Shown: positions 26,552 through 35,300 of the stretch, in pieces
How positions within the stretch are numbered: the stretch's first letter is position 1
Layout of the letters: the number at the start of each line of letters is the position of its first letter
DNA from: Bacteroidia bacterium
Lineage (GTDB): Bacteria > Bacteroidota > Bacteroidia > Cytophagales > Cyclobacteriaceae
Direction of reading: 5' to 3'
Assembly: GCA_030425425.1 (NCBI GenBank)
Contig: JAUIAO010000053.1
Span: 1-43,962 of the forward strand
Length of the DNA: 43,962 nucleotides
Translations under genes and position numbers: made by a program
The notes under the pieces: model-generated
Database searches by the model: none
What the model saw: only the letters and a program-made list of their open reading frames with translations
What the model was told of the DNA's origin: nothing

Positions 26552-27232
26552 ATGCCCCCACAGTATCAAGATCAAACTCACATTCTACTGGCTGTTGACT
26601 GTATCATTTTTGGATTTGACAATGAAGAACTTAAGCTACTCTTGATCAAAAGGGATTTCGAACCGGAACGCGGTAAATGGTCTTTGATGGGTGGTTTTTT
26701 ACAGGATAGTGAAAATACTGATATGGCTGCAAATCGTGTACTCCAGAGGCTCACTGGAATACATAATATATATATGGATCAGGTGGGTACTTTTAGCGAT
26801 CCGAGACGGGATCCTGTGGAAAGAACAGTATCAGTAGCCTATTATGCTCTCATCAATATTGAGCAGCACAACGAGGAGCTTTCCAGAGAACACTCGGCCG
26901 AATGGTTTAGCTTATCAGATGCTCCGCCGTTGATTTTTGATCATGGAGAAATGGTAAGACAGGCTATCAACAAACTTCGTCAAAAAGCTTCCTCACAACC
27001 GATAGGATTTGAGCTTTTACCTGAGAAATTCACCATGCGTCAGCTTCAGAAACTTTATGAGGCAATTCAGGGACAAGAACTGGACAAACGAAACTTTTCA
27101 AAAAAAATCAATCAACTCGATGTATTGACCAAGCTGGACGAAAAAGACATGACATCCAGTAAAAGGGGTTCCTATCTCTTCACCTTCGACAAAGACAAAT
27201 ACGAAATCAGCCGTAATAAATTCTCCATATAG
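26552..27232 (+). CDS. araR: AraR, Nudix-like arabinose-responsive transcriptional regulator
   Basis: The 226-residue protein has an N-terminal Nudix fold (about 10-140; AVDCIIFGFDNEELKLLLIKR, GKWSLMGGFL) and a C-terminal winged helix (about 150-226; LLPEKFTMRQLQKLYEAIQG, RNFSKKINQLDVL, SKRGSYLFTFD). The Nudix box is broken: the helix carrying the catalytic REUXEE reads RVLQRLTG, so the metal-binding glutamates are gone and hydrolysis is not expected. This is the architecture of NrtR-family regulators, including AraR of Bacteroides thetaiotaomicron, which represses arabinose genes and is released by L-arabinose. The arabinan locus next door supports that role rather than NAD control. It is divergent from the locus and probably acts on araBDA through the palindromes described here. 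Confidence 0.88.
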   Translation: MPPQYQDQTHILLAVDCIIFGFDNEELKLLLIKRDFEPERGKWSLMGGFLQDSENTDMAANRVLQRLTGIHNIYMDQVGTFSDPRRDPVERTVSVAYYALINIEQHNEELSREHSAEWFSLSDAPPLIFDHGEMVRQAINKLRQKASSQPIGFELLPEKFTMRQLQKLYEAIQGQELDKRNFSKKINQLDVLTKLDEKDMTSSKRGSYLFTFDKDKYEISRNKFSI

Positions 27233-27315
27233 GTAGATTTCGAAATATAATTTTAAGGATTTTTTTTGCTCTCACCCCTTAGATACATCTTCATAATTTG
27301 GTAACACAATAGTGG

Positions 27316-27345
27316 TTTGATTGATCTATATTGAACCTAGTTTTA
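27316..27345 (+). promoter_or_regulatory. Candidate Bacteroidota promoter for the 1037-residue surface protein
   Basis: TTTG (27316-27319) is followed after 18 bp by TAGTTTTA (27338-27345), matching the -33 TTTG and 7 of 8 positions of the -7 TAnnTTTG consensus. It lies 31 bp before the ATG. Sequence match only. Confidence 0.4.
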
Positions 27346-27376
27346 ACCTTATTTAAACCACAAATTCTTACATTTT

Positions 27377-30300
27377 ATGAAGAAAATTTACTTAGGCCTG
27401 ACTCTAATGATAGCCTTTAACTTAGGTTACAGTCAGGTATTACTCGAAGAAGATTTTGACTATGGGTCAACTTCTACTGATTTAATCACTGCAAGCTCAG
27501 GAAATTGGGCTACACATTCAGGCACAAGTGGACAAGTTACATACGAAACAACTAGTCTATCAATGACGAATTACCCTTCTACAGGTGTTGGTGGATCGAT
27601 CACAATCAAAGGATCAGATAGTGAAGACATAAACAGAAGTTTCACTGAACAGACAAGTGGTAAGATTTACTTCTCAACTTTGATTAACGTTTCTTCAGTT
27701 GGTTCTGGAAACTACTTCCTTCATTTGGCAACTAGCTCGACATCATCGTTTACAGCTCGAGTAGGTGCAAAAAGTGATGGAAACAGTGGAGTACTTTTCG
27801 GAATTGGTGCTAGTAGTAGTACTTTAACCTATGGTACCACTAGATTCTCGACTAATACTACTTATTTGTTGGTGGGTACTTACGATTTCACCTCTGGCAC
27901 TAGTGATTTATATGTTCTTGACACCTATTCTGCATCTGAACCAAGTACACCGGAAGCAACGAATACAGGTTCAATAAGATCTGACTTGGGAACTGTAGCA
28001 TTTAGACAATCCTCAGGAATCCCAGATGTAACAATCGACGGAGTAAGGGTAGGGCTTTCCTGGTCTGACCTGATGACAATTTCACAAGACACCAAAGTAG
28101 AGTTTTCATCTGCTTCAGTTTCAGCCGACGAGGCAGATGGAACAGTATCTCTTACCGCAACAATTGAAAATCCTAGTCAATCTGTGGCAACTACTGTCGA
28201 TGTTATTTTATCATCGGGTGCTGATATTGATTTAGGGTCATACACAACTCAAACATTAACTTTTCCTGCTGGCTCTTCTAGCTCTCAGTCAGCAACAATT
28301 ACAATCACTGATAATTCGGATTTAGAAGGGACAAAAGAATTTTCATTTACATTAAGTAATATTTTAGGCGGCTCCAGCGCGGTAATTGGTTCACAATCTA
28401 ATATTACTTTGACACTTAGCGATGATGAAGCCAATGCCGCAAATGACCCAAATACCTGTGACAACTTTTTTAGCGTAAAACCTGTCACTCTTAACTCTCA
28501 AAATGACAACTGGAGTTGCTCAGACGGAGGTTGGTATATAAATGGATATGTTGGTTCTTCTGCAACAGATGATCCAACTGAGACCTGGCTAGTTTCTAAG
28601 CCTATTGATTTTTCTTCAGCTACTGCTGTTGGCTTCCAATACTCTGTTGCCTCTGGATTTGGCGGTTCTAAAACACCCGAATTAGTAGTATCTACTGATT
28701 TTGATGGAGATGTTTCTTCATCTACTTGGACTACAATACAACCAATTGATAATTCTGATGGAAACAACAATTTTGTTGATTTGACTTCCACTACAGCAGG
28801 CGAACATTATGCTGTAGTAGCAATCAAATATATCGCTGATGGAAATTCTGCCGAGGTTCTTGATTTAACTGGCGTTGCAGTAATAGCTAATGCAGCACCT
28901 AAAGTTTATAAAGTGTGGACAGGTGCAACAGATGGTGATTGGAATACTGCTGGAAACTGGGATGGTGGTGTACCGACATCAACAGATAACGTGGCAATTA
29001 CTGCAGATGGGACAAGTTTATCTATTTCATCAGACTTGGAAGCAGCCCTAGTTGCGGTAAACAAAAGCTCAGGCATCACAATCACTTGGGGATCACTTAA
29101 GGCTAGTGATGACATGATCATCGATGGCTCTATAACCGTAAACTCCGGTGCATCTCTCTTACCAATGGCAGGAGTTTCTGGTTCTGGAAGTGCAACCATA
29201 AACAGATCAACTACATTCAGTGATACTGAAGGCAGATACAGTGTAATTGGTTCACCGGTTACTTCTGCGAATACCGATGCACTGGGATCAATTGTATATT
29301 CTTATGACGAATCAACCGCTTATGGTTCTGATGGATCAGCAAGATTTACGGAAGTGACTGCTGCTGAAGGGATGACACCAGGGGATGCATACTTCTCTGC
29401 TAATACTGGTGATATCGCATTCATGGGATTACCAAATAGTGGTACCATATCTAAAGATGTGGTTTATGATGAAAGTGCCGACGGTAGCGCAGCAAATGCA
29501 GGTTACAACCTGGTTTCTAACCCATACACTGCCGCTATAGATGCAGACGCATTTATCACTGCTAACAGCGCAACAATTGGTGGAAGTATTTACCTATGGG
29601 ATGATGGCGGATCAATGACCGGACAAAGAGACAACAATGACTACATCGTTTACAATAGCTCTACCGGCATGGCCACTAGAACAGCTTCAGGTGGAAGAGA
29701 AGGCAACTTTGATGATTATATCAGATCTGCTCAAGGTTTCTTCGTGAAGGCAACTACCGCAGGTTCTGTTTCTTTCACCCCTGCATTGATGACCACTGGA
29801 AGTAACTCTGATGCTGGTTTCTTCAGAGAGGGTATTAATAATGTGATTAGGGTTTCGATATCAGATACGGAGCTTTACAGCGACATGCTCATCTCTATGA
29901 GAGACGGTGCCACAGCAGGAATCGATGCGATGTATGATTCTTACAAGCCAATAGGAAGTAAAGGGCTTCAGCTATATTCTGTGATAGAAGGTGCTGCTTT
30001 CGCGGTTCAGGGATTGCCTGAAAGTGGAATCGAACATTCTTTGGATATAAGATTCAATGCGGACAAAGCTGGTGCCTATACTATCAAACTAGAAGAAGGT
30101 GCTTTCGAAAACCATGAAATCTACCTCATAGATCGTCAGTTAGATAAAGTGATTGATATGAACGCCATGAGTGCATATTCCTTCAATTCAGGAGCAGTTA
30201 TGAATTCAGATAGATTCCAATTGCTATTGACTCCTGCTGCTGTGCTTGGATTTGAAAATGCAAAGAACTTCACTGCATTTACCAGCAATGGAATCTTGAA

Positions 30301-30490
30301 TGTGAGATCATCTGAGATCTCTGACTTAGCACAGATCAAAGTATTCTCTCTTAATGGAAGAATGATCTGCAAGTCACTGGCGAATATGGAATCTGGTGAA
30401 GTAAGCCTTCCATTTGCCCACAAAGGGCTCTTCATTGTTACAGTAGAGTCTAAAAACAATACAATGGTTCAAAAAATAATCGCGAAATAA
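27377..30490 (+). CDS. Large secreted protein with Calx-beta domain and T9SS type A C-terminal domain
   Basis: The 1037-residue protein has a signal peptide (MKKIYLGLTLMIAFNLGYSQ), an N-terminal jelly-roll-like part (about 20-230; VLLEEDFDYG, SGKIYFSTLINVS) common in Bacteroidota surface proteins, a Calx-beta domain (about 237-352; SADEADGTVSLTATIENPS, SATITITDNSDLEGTKEF), a segment like autotransporter or G8 repeats (about 512-600; WTGATDGDWNTAGNWDGG) and a C-terminal T9SS sorting domain (about 955-1037; IKVFSLNGRMICKS ... MVQKIIAK). It is probably exported by type IX secretion and attached to the surface. Substrate or partner cannot be read from sequence. It is followed 2 nt later by a PID-CTERM-type small gene, likely in the same transcript. 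Confidence 0.85.
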   Translation: MKKIYLGLTLMIAFNLGYSQVLLEEDFDYGSTSTDLITASSGNWATHSGTSGQVTYETTSLSMTNYPSTGVGGSITIKGSDSEDINRSFTEQTSGKIYFSTLINVSSVGSGNYFLHLATSSTSSFTARVGAKSDGNSGVLFGIGASSSTLTYGTTRFSTNTTYLLVGTYDFTSGTSDLYVLDTYSASEPSTPEATNTGSIRSDLGTVAFRQSSGIPDVTIDGVRVGLSWSDLMTISQDTKVEFSSASVSADEADGTVSLTATIENPSQSVATTVDVILSSGADIDLGSYTTQTLTFPAGSSSSQSATITITDNSDLEGTKEFSFTLSNILGGSSAVIGSQSNITLTLSDDEANAANDPNTCDNFFSVKPVTLNSQNDNWSCSDGGWYINGYVGSSATDDPTETWLVSKPIDFSSATAVGFQYSVASGFGGSKTPELVVSTDFDGDVSSSTWTTIQPIDNSDGNNNFVDLTSTTAGEHYAVVAIKYIADGNSAEVLDLTGVAVIANAAPKVYKVWTGATDGDWNTAGNWDGGVPTSTDNVAITADGTSLSISSDLEAALVAVNKSSGITITWGSLKASDDMIIDGSITVNSGASLLPMAGVSGSGSATINRSTTFSDTEGRYSVIGSPVTSANTDALGSIVYSYDESTAYGSDGSARFTEVTAAEGMTPGDAYFSANTGDIAFMGLPNSGTISKDVVYDESADGSAANAGYNLVSNPYTAAIDADAFITANSATIGGSIYLWDDGGSMTGQRDNNDYIVYNSSTGMATRTASGGREGNFDDYIRSAQGFFVKATTAGSVSFTPALMTTGSNSDAGFFREGINNVIRVSISDTELYSDMLISMRDGATAGIDAMYDSYKPIGSKGLQLYSVIEGAAFAVQGLPESGIEHSLDIRFNADKAGAYTIKLEEGAFENHEIYLIDRQLDKVIDMNAMSAYSFNSGAVMNSDRFQLLLTPAAVLGFENAKNFTAFTSNGILNVRSSEISDLAQIKVFSLNGRMICKSLANMESGEVSLPFAHKGLFIVTVESKNNTMVQKIIAK

Positions 30491-30492
30491 AC

Positions 30493-30666
30493 ATGAAGAC
30501 TATAAATAAAATCTCTTTGACAGTAATTGCTCTTTTGGCTATAACTCTTCCTGTAATGGCACAGGGAGCACCTCCTGCCACACCAATAGATGGTGGACTT
30601 TCTCTTCTATTGATTGCTGGTGGAGCTTATGGTGTGAAGAAAATTCACGATGCTCGTAAAAAGTAA
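30493..30666 (+). CDS. 57-residue PID-CTERM-type small secreted protein
   Basis: This small gene starts 2 nt after the 1037-residue protein gene. It encodes a signal peptide ending ALLAITLPVMAQ, a short Pro/Ala linker (GAPPATP), the motif PIDGGLSLLLIAGGAYG, a hydrophobic stretch, then a basic tail (VKKIHDARKK). A PIDGG motif, a membrane helix and a basic C-terminus are the plan of Bacteroidota PID-CTERM proteins, thought to be sorting signals analogous to PEP-CTERM. Here the protein is almost nothing but the two signals. No exosortase gene is in the window. The coding call is strong (start, stop and terminator all fit); the function is unknown. Confidence 0.88.
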   Translation: MKTINKISLTVIALLAITLPVMAQGAPPATPIDGGLSLLLIAGGAYGVKKIHDARKK

Positions 30667-31037
30667 TAAAAACAGGTTTAATATAATTTGCAAAGGCGCC
30701 CTCTGGGCGCCTTTGTTGTTTATCCCGTATTATGTTGTTGAACTTCGTTATGAGAACCTAAGTGGCAATAAATCAGGAAGTATTTCCATAGGGAGGCATA
30801 GCACCGCGCCAAGTAGAACGCTATGGCTAGAATGAGAACCTTCTACATCTTACTGATTTCCAACCAGTTAGGGACCTAATAGATTTTACAATACATATTC
30901 TGGGCCGAACAGACCAAAGGTTTCAAACAGGAAACTAATTGAAGCCATTTTATAGCTAAGAGCTCAACGAATTAATTTTACAGAGGTAAGAGTTAAGAAG
31001 AATAAGTGATAAATCCTTAACCAGCTAGACGCTAAAC
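30667..31037. other. Intergenic stretch with a terminator and no further gene
   Basis: After the terminator at 30691-30715, I see no convincing gene, RNA or repeat up to the PorP/SprF stop codon at 31038. Short frames present (for example 30650-30835 plus) overlap the terminator and lack coding character. Confidence 0.6.
30691..30720 (+). terminator. Rho-independent terminator after the PID-CTERM gene
   Basis: A perfect 11-bp stem CAAAGGCGCCC/GGGCGCCTTTG (30691-30701 with 30705-30715), 3-nt loop, followed by TTGTTTAT. It ends the transcript of the large surface protein and the small PID-CTERM protein. Confidence 0.88.
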
Positions 31038-32120
31038 TTAGAAAATATAAGGAACGGGACATCTTAACTCTCGCACTTCGCGAGAAGGCTTACGTGGATC
31101 ATCCAGGCTGAACCTGTAAGTCAAAGACAACTCGTGAGCACCTCCACTGGCTGCTGAAAGGTCAGATACCACAAAATCAAAACTATATCCAATAGTCAGG
31201 TTTCGTTTGTTAAAACCAACCATTGAGACAATTGATTCACTAAACTTATCACCTTCAAATCCATTGACGGGAAGTCCCCGATACCAAACACCAAGCAGCA
31301 CTGGTTCAAGTGTAAAATAAATTCCCATATCGAGCTGACGAAACGAGCCTTGCTGCTTATAATTTATAGTTGGCGTCATACTTCGTTCGGCTCCTTTGGT
31401 AGATCGTTTCGCTCTGGGACTAATCGCTGTAAAAGGAATCCTATACCCGCCATGAATAGAAAATTTCTTCCAAAGTGGTGATTCTCCTCCGCCCAATGAC
31501 TGGTTCGGCTCCAGCACATGATGCATCGCAGAACCCAACCAGGCGTTTCCGTTAAATAATATTCCACCGAATGACATATCAAAGAACCTTGCATTCTGAC
31601 CTGTATTGAATGATTCCTGAGTCGGGTTTCCTGTAAGCCCATTATTGTCATACATATCCCCGAAAGTGAGTGCAGCAAAATTGATATCCCTTTGATAGTA
31701 ACTCAGCTCTGTCCCTGCCCTAAAAGTCCAATCGTAACTGATTCGAGCCTGATAAGCATATTGCAATCCTACATTGGTGGATTTCAATCCGGCTCTTCCC
31801 TCTTTGTCTGTATTCACGATTAAGCCCACACCGCTATGTTTTGATTCAATGAAATAATCAATGTAGAATGAGTAAGTTTCGAAAGAAGCATCGATAGAAG
31901 GCCACTGATTTCGATAATTGAGTCCTGCTCTACCCATTTGATTAATACCAGTAAGTGCTGGATTTAGATACAATGGAGCCGCATAAAATTGTGAAAACTG
32001 AGGGTCCTGAGCATACAATGGTGTATGCACGCCCAGCTGAACAATCAATATCAGCAGTAATGCGAAAACCTGAGCAGAGCGATATAACGAACGAGAAATC
32101 AAATTTCTAATTAGAATCAA
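31038..32120 (-). CDS. PorP/SprF-family type IX secretion system membrane protein
   Basis: The 360-residue protein has a signal peptide (ending PLYAQ near residue 38) and the family opening QDPQFSQFYAAPLYLNPALTG, then an outer-membrane beta-barrel with many YRNQW, YAYQARISYDW and GGILF type strands. PorP/SprF proteins help anchor or export type IX cargo, and copies are often next to large gliding-type (type B CTD) proteins. That is the case here: the divergent neighbour encodes a 1405-residue protein with a gliding-type C-terminal domain, so the pair probably forms a dedicated cargo/translocon-accessory set. Full length for the family (about 300-360). The exact partner is inferred. Confidence 0.93.
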   Translation of the reverse strand: MILIRNLISRSLYRSAQVFALLLILIVQLGVHTPLYAQDPQFSQFYAAPLYLNPALTGINQMGRAGLNYRNQWPSIDASFETYSFYIDYFIESKHSGVGLIVNTDKEGRAGLKSTNVGLQYAYQARISYDWTFRAGTELSYYQRDINFAALTFGDMYDNNGLTGNPTQESFNTGQNARFFDMSFGGILFNGNAWLGSAMHHVLEPNQSLGGGESPLWKKFSIHGGYRIPFTAISPRAKRSTKGAERSMTPTINYKQQGSFRQLDMGIYFTLEPVLLGVWYRGLPVNGFEGDKFSESIVSMVGFNKRNLTIGYSFDFVVSDLSAASGGAHELSLTYRFSLDDPRKPSREVRELRCPVPYIF

Positions 32121-32302
32121 TTATGATTAAAGTTGCTAAACTAGGTAATGTAACGTAAAGTTACGCGTTGGTATTTTGCAATAGTCAACAAAGAACTGCT
32201 TTACTCTGCCTTTGTGCAAATTCTGCAGCATAATTTGGATTAAATTTACGATGTGTTGTGAAAGTGGGCATTATGCTCCCACGATAACCCTAAAAAAATT
32301 AC

Positions 32303-35300
32303 ATGATCAAGCATATTCTTTCAGGTGTACTTTCAGTGCTGATATCATCAGTTGGAATGATCTCGGTTGCAATTGCTCAGGAAATCACCAATACACATTG
32401 GTATTTTGGAAATTCTACCAATGCCATCATCTTTGATAAGGATGGCAATGAATCCCATTTGGTCTCAGATCAAGCCACACCATTTAGCAGATCTGGATCG
32501 GCAGTGATTGCCGATAAGGAGACTGGCGACTTACTTTTTTACACCGACGGGATCAGTATTTACGATAATCTCCATCAGATATTACCGGGCCTCGGAACCA
32601 GTGTGTTGAATGCGGACACCACATTGATTCAACCAGTAGTTTCTTGCCCTACCCCTGATAATAGTGACCAATATTTTATTTTCACTAATGCAGCAGGAAC
32701 CATTGAACAGACAAAAGTTGATCCGTCTCTGCCTGGCAATTCTACAAACGCCAGCTTTCCACTGGGAGATATTATAGGCAACATCAACGAACCAACTGGT
32801 CTAACAAATCAGGCTGAATTGATGAAAATTATCCGCAGTACAGATGGTCAGGCTTTTTGGTTGATTACTCAGGATGCAGATTCACTTCACCTCACAGTTT
32901 CAGCTATTACTAGTAATGGCATAGGCAGTATCAATACATATGACGTATTTCCTGATAGCCTGCCAGACTATGAAGTTACCGCTATTGCTCTGAAACGAGA
33001 CACTTTAGGCACCACATTAGCTCTTGCTCCAAAGCAGGCAAATAGAAATATTATTCTTGTATCAATGGACGAAATCACCGGCGCATTGGCATTTCAGAAT
33101 CAAATCCCTGCAACCGGAATTCCTAATCAAAACAATACGGTAGTTTTTGACGCTGAGTGGTCAGCAGCCGGAACGAAGCTCTATCTCTCAGAAACGGGCA
33201 ATGACTCCATACCGGGACAGATTTATCAGATTGACTTGTTGGATTCTCTGAGAACAGGATCAAAGCTAGATTCAATAGGTGGTGCCGGATTCTTTAGAAG
33301 TTATGGATTACAAAGAGCAATAGATGGTAATATTTATCATTTACATCAGCTATCCGATGGAGCGCCGTTTACAGTCGGTAGAATCAGTGGAACAGATGAA
33401 GTAGCCGACTCTCCTTTCCTGGAATATGATAGTTTGTTTTATTCAGAAGATTTCCAGGGAAAACAATTTCCAGAGTTTGCACCAGCATATATACCCCAAA
33501 ATTTCTTCAATATGGATGCGGTATTTTTCGATAATTGCTCTGGAAGTACCTCCAAATTTGTAGCAACCGTAGATCCTTTGCCCAACAATTTTTATTGGGA
33601 TTTTGGCGATGGTTCTTTCGGAGCTGGACCGGCTCCTATTCATGAATTTGAATCTTCTCCGGGTATTATCAATCTGATCGTAGAACTGAATGGTATTATC
33701 CAGCGCCAACCTGTATTTTTTGACATTACACAGGTAGATTCTGTGGACCTTGGTGCTGATACTACTATTTGTACGGGTGAGACGTTGGAATTGAGTGCGG
33801 GACCAAATGGCAGCTTATACACCTGGAGCACAGGGCTCACTAGTGCTACGGATAGTACACTTTCGGTAACGGAAGGTGGCATTTACTGGGTAGAAGTTAC
33901 CTATGCGAATGGATGCACGAGCTATGACGAAATTGAAATCAATGAGTATGGTATCAACAATCAGCGTTATCATCAGTGGTATTTTGGAAACGAAGCAGGT
34001 CTCAATTTTGAATTTAACCCACCTAGTGCGCTTACTGATGGAGCCATGAATGCACCAGAAGGGTGTGCAACAATATCTGATGTCTATGGTGAATTGTCAT
34101 TTTACACTGACGGACACACCGTATACAACAAAGAACATAATGTCATGGTGAATGGAGATACCATAGGCGGAGATCCCAATGCTGCACAATCGGCACTGAT
34201 CGTACCTTTTGCAGATGAAAGGAATCTGTATTACATCTTCACTACTGAGCAGGTATATGGTGATCTCACCTACGAAATGAAAATGTCTATTGTGGATATG
34301 CGCAAAGACTCTACACGGGGTGAAGTGATTGTTAAAAACGTACCGGTCATTGGAAACAGCACTGAAAGGCTCGCAGTAAGTGGGTATGAGGGCACTCCTT
34401 ACCTGATGACCCATGAATATGGTAATCGCAATTTCAGAGGTTATCTAATTACAGATACTGGAGTGGGTAATTCCATACATTCATCAGCAGGATCCATACA
34501 TGCATTTCAAGATTCACTCAATGCCACGGGCTATATGAAATTCTCCACTGCATTAGATTTAATCGGTGTAGCATTAGCCACAGATACAGGGAGTTATGTG
34601 GATTTACTTGATTTTGATATTCAATCTGGATTAGCTAGTAATTCACGTTTCATTGACATAGGAGAAACCGACCCAATCTATGGAATAGAATTCTCTGGCG
34701 GTGGTAAAATGTATGTAACCACCAATAATAAGTTAATACAATTCGATTTAGATAGCATCAACTCCTCAGATCCAATTTCAGATATTGAAGCAACCAAACG
34801 TATCATTTCTGAAGATGGCGGTTTTGGCGCCTTGCAACAAACTGTCTATGGACAGATTTATATAGCAAGAGAAGGAAGTAATTCTATGGCTTCAATTGAT
34901 AGCCCAGATTCAGATGGTGATGTTGGCTATAATGCCAGTGCTGTGGACCTGAATGGTAAATCAAGTCGACTTGGGCTACCGGATTTCACACAGATTTTAA
35001 CCAGCCCTTCGCAAACACCAAGCATTTCTGTAGAGCAGGCTTGTATTGGAGTAGAAACAGCTTTTTCTGCTACAGGTAGGGATTCTTATATAGAAACTTA
35101 CTTGTGGGATTTTGATGATGGAATGACTTCCACAGAGCAAAATACCCTTCATGAATATTTGAATCCCGGAGCTTACAATGTCACCATGACACTGAGCAAC
35201 AGATGTGATGTAGACTCTGTGTTGACAGCTTTGGTCAATATCTATCCAAAACCAGAAAATCCAATAGTACCGGAAGACACTGCTCTATGTGGAGGAATAG

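Noticed and set aside
28285-29199. Minus-strand frames rich in Ser, Val and Pro inside the Calx-beta protein gene
   Set aside because: Composition mirrors the opposite-strand Ser/Thr/Gly codons; no signal, motif or start context.
30716-31037. Possible tRNA or small RNA in the gap before PorP/SprF
   Set aside because: No cloverleaf, TTCRANNC box or second terminator could be found by eye.
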